64,000 bases of DNA from Entonaema liquescens (lineage: Eukaryota > Ascomycota > Sordariomycetes > Xylariales > Xylariaceae): NCBI GenBank assembly GCA_902805475.1, contig CADCSX010000002.1:62001-126000 (forward strand), written 5' to 3'. This document shows, in pieces, positions 56,030 through 64,000 of the stretch; the first letter of the stretch is position 1; the number at the start of each line of letters is the position of its first letter. The notes below the pieces were generated by a model. The model saw only the letters and a list, made by a program, of their open reading frames with translations, was not told the origin of the DNA and ran no database searches. The position numbers and the translations under genes were made by a program.

Positions 56030-58821
56030 ATGGAAGAGATAATAGATCGAGTCGATGGTATCGACTTCCATCACCCATATACACCATATGACGTACAAGA
56101 ACAATTTATGAAGACCGCATATGAAGTACTACAGCGAGGAGAAGGGCAAGTAGGTATCCTCGAGAGTCCGACTGGAACTGTACGTGAAATTTTACCTCCG
56201 AGTTTTGTCTTGCGCTAACCTTTCTAGGGGAAATCCCTCTCTCTCATATGCGCTGCTCTCACCTGGTTACGTGCACATAAAAGATCGAAGTTTGAGACTT
56301 CCGTTGCTGAGGCCGCCCAGGAGTTCAAGGATGAGCCAGACTGGATTGTCGATCAGATGCTAAAGCGGAAAAAGGAGGAGATGCTTAAGCAATGGGAAGA
56401 AAGAGAAGCGCGCTTAAGAAAAATACGAGCCATAGAAAAGGCCACAGAAGAGAGAGGATCCAAGCGAAGGAGACTAGAAGACGGCAGTGCTAGAAAGAAT
56501 AAGAAAACTAATAACGATGACGATGCCGATGATGAGTGGTTATTAGATGAAGGCCAGGAAAATGATTTATCCCAGGATAATGATAGTACGTCAGGATTCA
56601 GCAAAGAGACGCGAAACCTCATGAGCAAGCTAGGCCTAGGAAGCCATCAAACCCGAGAAGAAAATGAAGACATAGGTGACGACGAGATCAAGGCGCGTTA
56701 GTTCGTAGGTACTTCCTGACAACTTAGCTAATTTATCATAGATATATTATACGTCAAGAACACATTCGCAATTGACACAATTCATCTCGGAACTACGCCG
56801 ACCAACCTTTCCAGCATCACTGCCGGATTCCCTTCTTGGTGACAATCCAAGTACCGAACCAGAGGGTATTAAGCACCTCCCATTATCTTCTCGTCAGCGC
56901 CTATGTATCAATCCTTCAGTCTCTCGGCTCGGATCTCTTCCCGCCATCAATGATCGGTGCACCGAGCTTCAGCAGTCAAAGTCAAAGGACAGATGCCAAT
57001 TTGTACCAAACGCGGACAACTTGAGCTTAACACATCAGTTTCGAGACAATGCACTGGCTACTCTTCCCGATATCGAGGATCTCTTTGAGCTTGGAAAGAA
57101 GCTACACGTGTGTCCATATTATGCCTCAAGAACCGCAGTGCCTGGCGCGGAGATCATTACACTCCCCTATCCATTACTATTGCAAAAGACCGCTAGGGAT
57201 GCCCTTGGTATCAAACTAGAAGGAAATGTGGTTATAATTGATGAAGCTCATAATATTATGGACGCGGTGGCTAATGTGTATGCCTCCGAGATTAGCCTGA
57301 GTGAGCTAAAGCGAGCCAGGCAAATGCTCGGCGTTTACGTTAAGAAGTTTGGAAAGAAGCTCAAGGGCGAAAACCGAGTCATGGTCGCGCGAGTTGCTAA
57401 GGTTGTAGAGGGTCTAAAGACCTGGTTAGAAAGCGCTACAGAAATGAAGGTGAGGCCAAAGCTACAATTCCGAAGTTTCTCAACTAAATTACTAATGTAC
57501 ATACTCCTAGAGCGATCAAGGAATAGTCGACCCCAACGTCCTTCTAAGGTCCAAGGGCATCGATCAGATTAACATGTATAAACTTATTCAATACATACAA
57601 GATTCGAAACTTGCATATAAAATCGAGGGATATGTTGCACAAGCCGAGTCTCAAGGCGAGGGAGAGAGCAATATTGCGTCCACAACACGGTCAACGCCTG
57701 TTCTTCATGCACTTCTCTCGTTTCTTGTCTCCTTAAACAACTTGAGCTCAGAAGGTCGTATCTTCTACCACAAAGTTTCCAAAGATGATATCAAGCTCTC
57801 TTACCTCCTTCTTTCGCCCACACACGCATTCTCGTCCATAGCATCGAGCGCACGAGCAGTCGTCCTCGCTGGCGGTACCATGTCACCGTTCGAGGATTAT
57901 AAGGCACATCTTTTCCCAGGCCTAGCACAAAACAAGATCACGACTCTTAGCTGCGGTCACGTTATTCCGTCATCCAACCTTTGCGTTTGGACATTATCGT
58001 CCCCGAAACCGAAGACTGATACTAAGAGCGTAAAATTTGAATTCAGTTTTCAGAAGCGTAGTGACAAGTCGATGATCTACGAGCTGGGAATCGCGATCCT
58101 CAACATCTGTACGGTCGTCTCCGATGGTGTTGTTATTTTCTTCCCTAGCTACGGATATCTCGACGAGGTAGTAACTGTATGGAGCGAATCTACTGCCGGC
58201 CAGCCTCAACCCTTATGGGAGAGATTACAAGCTAAGAAAACCGTGCTCCGCGAAACAAAGGGGGGATCAAGCGATGAGGTGCTAGCACAGTATAGCGAGG
58301 CAATATTGGGCGAGAGTAAACCCGACCCTCAAGCTAACAAAAATGGAGCCTTACTATTAAGCGTGGTTGGTGGAAAGATGAGCGAAGGTATCAACTTTTC
58401 AGACAGGCTAGGCCGTTGCGTGGTGGTCATTGGGTTACCATATCCGAATATTCATTCGCCGGACTGGAAAGCCCGCATTGAATATATCGAGTCGACCACG
58501 CTTGAACGTCTTAAAAGTACTAGCCCATCTATGTCCAAAAGTGAGGCCCTTACAACAGCGAAGCAGGCGGCTCGTGACTTCTACGAGAACGCATGTATGC
58601 GTACCGTGAACCAGAGCATTGGGCGCGCTATTCGACATCAAAACGATTACGCAGCCATTGTGCTGGTTGACCGGCGGTTTGCAACCGATCGTATTAAAAC
58701 TAAGCTACCTGGTTGGATTCGTGGTGGTTTGGTTGAGGGGAGCGAGAATGGGGGATTAGGACAAATGATGGGAAAGCTTAGCGGTTTTTTCAGGAGTAAA
58801 AAAATATCGAAGAACCCTTAG
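56030..58821 (+). CDS. CHL1: CHL1-type Fe-S DNA helicase (DDX11/FANCJ family)
   Basis: Exons 56030-56179, 56228-56692, 56742-57449 and 57511-58821 give 877 residues. Motifs: Q-like 'YTPYDVQEQFM'; Walker A 'ESPTGTGKSLSLICAAL' (split by intron 1); 'YTSRTHSQLTQF' (motif Ia); iron-sulfur cysteines in 'QRLCINPSV', 'DRCTELQ', 'DRCQF' and 'HVCPYY'; DEAH box 'VVIIDEAHNIMD'; 'VLAGGTMSPFEDY'; 'GGKMSEGINFSDRLGR'; and motif VI 'QSIGRAIRHQNDYA'. Chl1 is a 5'-3' superfamily 2 helicase that works at replication forks to establish sister-chromatid cohesion. Intron 2 (56693-56741) appears to start with GC rather than GT; only this donor keeps the frame. The region at about 85-200 is charged and disordered. 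Confidence 0.94.
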
Positions 58822-59229
58822 GAGTTAACGCTTACAAAAGCATCCATTTTATTACGAAGGAATATAATTATAGAAAATAATCATAATCATAATTATACCT
58901 ACTTATAGCTATCTACGAGTAGAAGTCCTGATTATTAATACCTGGGTTGAGATGTGAACTTACAACCCCTGAATAGGTACTAAATACAAGTACCTACACC
59001 CCACCATGACCCCACACTAAAAAGACCTTGTTAGGTACCACAGTACAATATCCCATTAAGCAAGACGCGTTCCTCGTCGCGTTGCTATCAAATATTCTTT
59101 TTAGTCTGCGTTTCCCATCATCATCAATCCACAAGCTCTTTTTTCTTTGGCCGGTTCTCTTACCAACCAGTCCTATCCGATACTAGCGAAGATACATACT
59201 TAATATTACTGGTCATAATACTGGTCATA
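58822..59229. promoter_or_regulatory. CHL1 3' flank and thymidylate synthase promoter
   Basis: A 408-bp tandem gap. It includes a MluI cell-cycle box at 59065-59070, a second CGCG-containing sequence (GTCGCGTT) 8 bp further on, and a short direct repeat ACTGGTCATAAT immediately before the ATG. Confidence 0.5.
59065..59070. promoter_or_regulatory. MluI cell-cycle box (ACGCGT) upstream of thymidylate synthase
   Basis: ACGCGT lies 160 bp before the ATG, in the usual position for MBF control. Thymidylate synthase is a classic MBF target in yeast, so the site is plausible; binding is not shown. Confidence 0.5.
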
Positions 59230-60270
59230 ATGGCATCCCCGCCACGACACGAAGAGTATCAATACCTCGATCTCGTTCAGGAGATCTTAGATCACGGCGA
59301 GCGTCGACCAGACAGGTAAGCTACAGCATTATCCTCTCTGTTGACTGTCTAGCATATCAAGAAAGATCCCAAATTTAGATGCAAGTCTCTAAAGCACAAC
59401 TCCCTTTATAGAACCGGCACTGGGACATACTCCATCTTCGCTCCACGACCACTCAAGTTCAGCCTCAATGATAATGGCAAGCCCATTCTGCCGCTATTAA
59501 CAACGAAGCGCGTGTTCGTACGCGCCGTCATTGCCGAGCTTCTGTGGTTTATTGAAGGCAACACGTCATCGACCGCGCTCAGTGCACAGGATGTTAAGAT
59601 ATGGGATGGCAATGGGTCACGCGAATTCCTCGATAACTTAGGACTCAAGGATCGTGAGGTCGGCGATCTAGGCCCTGTCTACGGGTTTCAATGGCGCCAC
59701 TTCGGCGCTGAGTACGTAGATGCGCATACGGACTACACCGGAAAGGGTGTTGACCAACTGGCCGACGTCATCCACAAGTTGCGCAATAATCCCTACGACC
59801 GCCGAATGATTCTCTCCGCTTGGAATCCGGCCGACCTGAAGAAGATGGTGTTGCCGCCGTGCCACATGTTCGCACAGTTCTATGTTTCGTTTCCGAGGCA
59901 GAACAGGGAAGAGGAGAGCAATGGAGAGGAGAAGCCGAAAGGTCACCTTCACTGCCAGCTATATCAGCGGTCATGCGACATGGGACTCGGCGTTCCCTTC
60001 AATATCGCAAGCTACGCGCTGCTGACGCACATGTTAGCACACGTCTGCGACCTAGTTCCCGGTAGCTTAACGCATGTTATGGGGGATGCACACGTTTATA
60101 TCGACCACGTTGACGCCTTGAAGGTACAGTTAGAGCGCGAACCACGACCATTCCCAGAGCTCCAGTTCAAACGTGAGAGTGGCGGCTCCATTGATGGGTG
60201 GAAAGTGGAGGACATCTCGGTACTAAGTTACGAACCTCACAAGACAATTCCGATGAAGATGTCCGTCTAG
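59230..60270 (+). CDS. Thymidylate synthase
   Basis: Exons 59230-59315 and 59412-60270 give 314 residues. It methylates dUMP to dTMP using methylene-tetrahydrofolate. 'RTGTGTYSIF' is rebuilt across the intron. The catalytic Cys179 is in 'LPPCHMFAQFYV', and the dUMP-binding 'LYQRSCDMGLGVPFNIASY' and 'HVMGDAHVYIDHVDAL' are intact. 'AVIAELLWFIEGNT' marks the folate side. A short charged insert with Glu/Lys repeats lies between 'FYVSFPRQ' and 'HLHCQLYQRS', a place where fungal enzymes often vary. The intron is 96 nt. A cell-cycle box upstream suggests G1/S-phase expression. Confidence 0.97.
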
Positions 60271-60737
60271 CCTGGGACATATACAACCGCTTAAACACTA
60301 GACGTATCTTGAGTATTGATTCCCAGAGAACAGGCACACAGCTTAAGTTAAGATCTGGTACGATAATAAACGTGTTACGTGGGAATGATGACTATTACTT
60401 CTGCATTATATAGAATCAGTAGACCTAAAAGGAGCCGAATATAGGAGGCTATATGTATAAATGGATGAGGTTGTTTGTGCATCATTCATGACTTCCTCAT
60501 GTTCGTCCCCTGAGTATATCCACTTTTTCTGAAATATCTCGATGTTTGTAGGCTGGCTGCATCAATCATTTTTACTAATTAACCATAGAATTACCTACTG
60601 TAGGTATCTATTAATTGTCACACAACAATTACACGCCGGTGCAATTTCTTAGACAAGCTTTTATCCTCTAAACAGAGTGTCTCTCTTGATGACTAGTTTA
60701 TAGCGATCCAAAACGCCCACACGCCAAATTTACCATA
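60271..60737. other. Intergenic, nothing seen
   Basis: A 467-bp AT-rich tandem gap. Confidence 0.5.
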
Positions 60738-61985
60738 ATGTCAAACGAAAAACCTTCTATCTCCACCCTCGCCAATATCGCAGAAAAGGAGCCCCAAAAC
60801 TTACAAGCCTATGCCGACAAAGTTGTGAGTCTAGAGTTTTTCGCCAACGACTCATCTTATCATAAGCTATTCAAGGACTTAAGCTTCCCTAATCTTGAGA
60901 CTCTCTGGCTAGATGCCTCAGATCATAATGACGACGCATCTCTGGGCCCGTATCTTCAACCTAAGTTAAAGCGCTTTATTTTCTACGGGGGGCCCATCTC
61001 AGATGTTTTCTTAGAAAAAATGCAAGCTTCTTGCCCGCACCTAGAGGAGCTGCTCATTGATAATCCACGGGACCTAATTTCACCCGAGGGCCTCCTTCGA
61101 TTTCTTTATGGCGTCAATGCTCTGAAGAGAGTATCGGTCATGTATGGTATGAGTCGAGCCGTAACTGACTCCGTTGTCGCTGCTCTTGTTACGAAGCCCG
61201 GCCTTGAGACTCTAGAGTTCCAGGAACTCATCACAGCGAGTCTCGCCTCGAGAATTATCACAGAATTATCCCAGCACAACGCCGAGAAAAAGCTCTTCCC
61301 GCAGCTTCGTAAGCTTACCTGTGTCGCGGAGCCCAATGGGCTCACGAACCTCCTGCCGTATCTATCTAGTCTTACTCACCTAGAAGCGAATATCGCATAT
61401 GAAGGCGATCCTTCGACTGTTGCACAGGACTGTGTAATCCACAGCGTCGGCACACAATGCATCAACCTACAGACTTTAAAGTTAGAATACAGAGTTACGC
61501 GGGGTCGGCATGTTCGTATCGCCTCGGGAGCTCTCATCAAACTAGCGCAAGGTCTTAACAAGTTAGAGGAGCTCAGCATTTCCGGCGATGGGATCGAGGC
61601 CCCGGAATTTAGAGATCTTCACTTCGCCAGTATGATGCAAGCCCAGCAGCGTCTTAAGGTCCTACATCTAAGATTCAAATGTTGCCTTACGGAATCTGCA
61701 TTGACAGAGGCTGCCAAGAACTGCGGCACAAGGTTAGCGGTACTCGAGCTTGATGGCACCTATAATCTGCTAAACCTGGTGGAGAGTGGTGTATCTCTCC
61801 CCCAGTTATCGTCTCTTGAGCTTGGGCAGCTAGCGTCACTGTCTACCACAGAGGATGAAATAACCACAGAAGCCGCCAATATTGCTCAACTTCTAAAGAA
61901 AATTGCGCCCAAGTTAGAATATTTCGATGTGATTTCCGGGAATATCATTAGTGATATGGTATTGGACGAGATGGATGAGATATAG
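60738..61985 (+). CDS. Leucine-rich-repeat protein, unassigned
   Basis: Intronless, 415 residues. Repeats of the LxxLxLxx type run through most of it: 'FPNLETLWLDA', 'CPHLEELLID', 'KPGLETLEFQEL', 'FPQLRKLTCVAEP', 'LNKLEELSISGDG', 'QQRLKVLHLRF', 'LAVLELDGTYNLL' and 'LPQLSSLELGQL'. Spacing resembles the irregular repeats of fungal F-box/LRR proteins, but no F-box is visible at the N-terminus. There is no signal peptide or membrane segment, so it is probably an intracellular binding protein. I do not recognise a specific function. Confidence 0.8.
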   Translation: MSNEKPSISTLANIAEKEPQNLQAYADKVVSLEFFANDSSYHKLFKDLSFPNLETLWLDASDHNDDASLGPYLQPKLKRFIFYGGPISDVFLEKMQASCPHLEELLIDNPRDLISPEGLLRFLYGVNALKRVSVMYGMSRAVTDSVVAALVTKPGLETLEFQELITASLASRIITELSQHNAEKKLFPQLRKLTCVAEPNGLTNLLPYLSSLTHLEANIAYEGDPSTVAQDCVIHSVGTQCINLQTLKLEYRVTRGRHVRIASGALIKLAQGLNKLEELSISGDGIEAPEFRDLHFASMMQAQQRLKVLHLRFKCCLTESALTEAAKNCGTRLAVLELDGTYNLLNLVESGVSLPQLSSLELGQLASLSTTEDEITTEAANIAQLLKKIAPKLEYFDVISGNIISDMVLDEMDEI

Positions 61986-62732
61986 TTACATTATTTGGAA
62001 GTTGGCGCTTATGGTCCTATGCAAAGTGTTCCACTTCTGTCGGCTTATATGGATTCATCAAGAAAATAGAGACTGCGTTACCCCACCCCCAAAACATAAC
62101 CTAGAAGCTTGAGGATGCCGAGAGATCTTAGTTGTCCTACAAGGTAGTATGTTGTCAAAGGTCGTCAAAAAGATGTCAATTTACGCATTAATTCCGCCAT
62201 CCTATCGTCCTTCTTAGAGGAACGTTATCCTTGGCCTTACTGTTACTAGAGTCAGATCAACCTGTCAGAATTCCTGCCGAATATCATATAGGTAGCAATT
62301 GAACCTCGTATCCCGTACCGAATCATCGCCAAAGTATTCGGGTTGATTGATACATTGGACTTTGCGGGGAAGTCATGACAACGGCTTCGAGTAATAGGAC
62401 TCCAGAGAGCTCCTAGGACTAGTTGCATTATCTGTCGTAATCATCGTCGAATCCATGAGTTAATCACCTACCTAATACAGGTGTAAGGTATAATGCGTGC
62501 TTAATAGTGGCTCTTGAATACCCTGTCAAAGGTCACTAACATACTGATAATCCACATAGTACAGTACTGCACATAGTATAGCATAGCTGTAAAGATTGAT
62601 GGCGCCATGCCTAAAGAGGCCGGAAAACAGATGTATAAATATCCTCGTGCTTTCCCCGCCAAACACTATATCCCATATCGCAGTCATCTATACTAGCAAC
62701 CAGTCGGCATCTACAACTAGAAATCATAAACC
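61986..62732. other. Intergenic upstream of the ABM-like gene
   Basis: A 747-bp gap with no gene. The only assigned site is a TATA box at 62634-62641. Confidence 0.5.
62634..62641 (+). promoter_or_regulatory. TATA box (TATAAATA)
   Basis: A consensus TATA element 92 bp upstream of the ATG at 62733, at a suitable distance for a short leader. It suggests regulated, possibly high-level expression. Confidence 0.55.
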
Positions 62733-63383
62733 ATGGCTCCCGTAACAGAAATTGTCCTCCACGATCTCAAGCCAGGCTCAGACGTAGAGTCCTTCAAGAA
62801 GCCCTTTGCGCTTATCAAGGAGCAGGCGGGATCTCAAGTAGTACGCGTTGCAACGGCGCACGAGAACCCCGAACAGGTCGCCGTATTTATCGACTGGGAC
62901 AGCGTCGAGTCACATAAAGCCATCCAGGCCAACAGTGATTTCTACGGCCCCTTCATCGACACGCTCAAGCCGCATGTTGCGAAGGCTCCTCTCCTGATCC
63001 ACGCGGAGTTGAACCCGTTTCCGCCTACCGTGCTGAATAACGCCAAATCACCCGTTGCCCACGTCCTATTCACATACTTCGCGCCCGAGACCGACGCAGC
63101 TAAGACGCTTACCGATGCGCAACGGTTCGTCTCGAGGCTGACTGAAGCTGGCTTCGCTGGTTTAACGGGCGAGTCCTCTCTCGGCTGGACAGTCGAGAAG
63201 GATGTTGACTACAAGGGCGAGAAGACCCGCGTGCTAGTTATTATTCTGGGCTGGGAGAGCGTCCAGGCCCATCTAGATGCGCGCGAGACCGACAATTGGA
63301 AGAGCATAATTGGCGAGTTCCGGGGTGCCGCGGAGGGTCTTAAGGGTTTCGAGGTCACTCATGTTTCTACCAAAACTCTATAA
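62733..63383 (+). CDS. Duplicated ABM-like (dimeric alpha/beta barrel) protein
   Basis: Intronless, 216 residues. It looks like two ferredoxin-like halves of the antibiotic-biosynthesis-monooxygenase type: residues 1 to about 100 contain 'EIVLHDLKPG', 'VRVATAHENPEQVAVFIDW' and 'SHKAIQANSDFYGPFI'. Residues from about 110 on contain 'VAHVLFTYFAP', 'LVIILGWESVQAHLDARET' and 'GLKGFEVTHVSTKTL'. The paired 'FIDWDSVESHKA' and 'ILGWESVQAHLDA' blocks occupy the same place in each half, as expected after domain duplication. Such proteins are small oxygenases, heme-binding or stress proteins; this one cannot be assigned further. It has no signal peptide. Confidence 0.75.
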   Translation: MAPVTEIVLHDLKPGSDVESFKKPFALIKEQAGSQVVRVATAHENPEQVAVFIDWDSVESHKAIQANSDFYGPFIDTLKPHVAKAPLLIHAELNPFPPTVLNNAKSPVAHVLFTYFAPETDAAKTLTDAQRFVSRLTEAGFAGLTGESSLGWTVEKDVDYKGEKTRVLVIILGWESVQAHLDARETDNWKSIIGEFRGAAEGLKGFEVTHVSTKTL

Positions 63384-63654
63384 GGCCGGCACTAAGTTCA
63401 ACAATTCGAAGGTTTAGAGTCTTCATGATGATGCACCAGGATTTTATTAGGTCAAATTAACTGGGCAGTTAACCAGGAGGCAGCTTCATATATACGCCGA
63501 TAATTTATGAAGGGAGGCAGCATCTCGCACTGCTGCTCTGTTTCAACATACATAGCTTTATTGGGTTTGGATTGATTGGCTCAAAGGGCTATTCGCATTC
63601 ATTGCTAAATATCCAAGTTATCAAAATTAGGTAACTAGCTAGAATTATCAGATG

Positions 63655-64000
63655 TTATTCGGCCTTTGAATCGGATCCCTCTTTTGTGCTTGCTTCCTTT
63701 GCTCCCACCTCTTCGTCTAGGGATTGTCCCCTTACTACTCCTATACCATGCTGAGCCATCTCAGACTTCAATACGGGAGGTCCAGAGAAGTGCTTGCGAC
63801 CCCACGCAAAATACCAGATGATACTGATGGCTGCGAAGCCTGCAAATACTACACTGGCGTAGTTCATTGTAGAGGCGTCCAGCCCGGTGAGATTAGTCGG
63901 CATACAGAATAGGAAGATGGCAAGGGTAATCCACAGAAGCGTTGTTATGTTGATGGCAAACCCAAAGCGGCCAAGCGAAAATGAGGCATGCTCTAGCTGC
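63655..64000 (-). CDS. Amino-acid/GABA/choline permease, C-terminal end (partial)
   Basis: Only the last ~114 residues lie in the window; the frame runs off the right edge. The visible part has 'FSLGRFGFAINI', a membrane helix ('LLWITLAIFLFCMP'), 'MNYASVVFAGFAAISIIWYF' as the final helix, and a cytoplasmic tail starting 'AWGRKHFSGPPV'. This is the typical end of fungal APC-superfamily transporters of the Hnm1/Uga4 type. The tail is Glu/Ser/Lys-rich, a common place for ubiquitin-controlled turnover. The substrate cannot be told from this part. Confidence 0.9.
   Translation of the reverse strand, partial: QLEHASFSLGRFGFAINITTLLWITLAIFLFCMPTNLTGLDASTMNYASVVFAGFAAISIIWYFAWGRKHFSGPPVLKSEMAQHGIGVVRGQSLDEEVGAKEASTKEGSDSKAE

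Overview
The window is nuclear DNA of a filamentous ascomycete (Pezizomycotina), most likely a Sordariomycete. The evidence is intron style and gene content. Introns are mostly 45-150 nt, with GT..AG ends and CTAAC/CTGAC-like branch sites close to the acceptor. Genes include a GRAM/PH sterol glucosyltransferase of the ATG26 type, a DUF3292-type protein, a Zn2Cys6-type regulator, a CE12 pectin esterase, and standard one-copy housekeeping genes. Genes lie on both strands with no operons. I found no rRNA, convincing tRNA or CRISPR. Gene models below were built by hand from reading frames, splice sites and protein-family motifs; exon limits are inferences unless stated.

Region 1 (1-28.4 kb) is an accessory, metabolism-rich half. 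It holds the tail of a fungal transcription factor, an aldehyde dehydrogenase divergent from a nine-exon amidase, a 900-residue ankyrin protein with a helical N-terminal domain, a short-chain dehydrogenase, a 2-Cys peroxiredoxin, an S66-like peptidase, a 14-cysteine small secreted protein, a DUF3292 membrane protein, mannose-6-phosphate isomerase, a rhamnogalacturonan acetylesterase, an NCS1 nucleobase permease and an FAD dehydrogenase of the fumarate reductase/TcuA type.

Region 2 (29-60.3 kb) is a housekeeping block rich in genome-maintenance genes: an Mtf2-like mitochondrial factor divergent from CMR1, a Cdc7/Hsk1 kinase divergent from condensin subunit Cnd1, complex I subunit GRIM-19/NDUFA13, CTD phosphatase FCP1, ATG26, ribosomal protein uL15, the CHL1 helicase and thymidylate synthase. 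Two MluI-type cell-cycle boxes (ACGCGT) lie in the Cdc7/Cnd1 and thymidylate synthase promoters. A 3.4-kb gene-poor stretch upstream of FCP1 contains a MITE-like element with perfect 34-bp inverted ends.

Region 3 (60.7-64 kb) holds a leucine-rich-repeat protein, a duplicated ABM-like (dimeric alpha/beta barrel) protein and the end of an amino-acid permease.

I do not see a clearly new multi-gene system. The most unusual items are the exon-matched three-ankyrin super-repeat protein, the MITE, the GC-AG intron in CHL1, the cysteine-rich secreted protein and the cell-cycle-box promoters. Two apparent gene lesions (amidase, FAD dehydrogenase) disappear once an intron is recognised.
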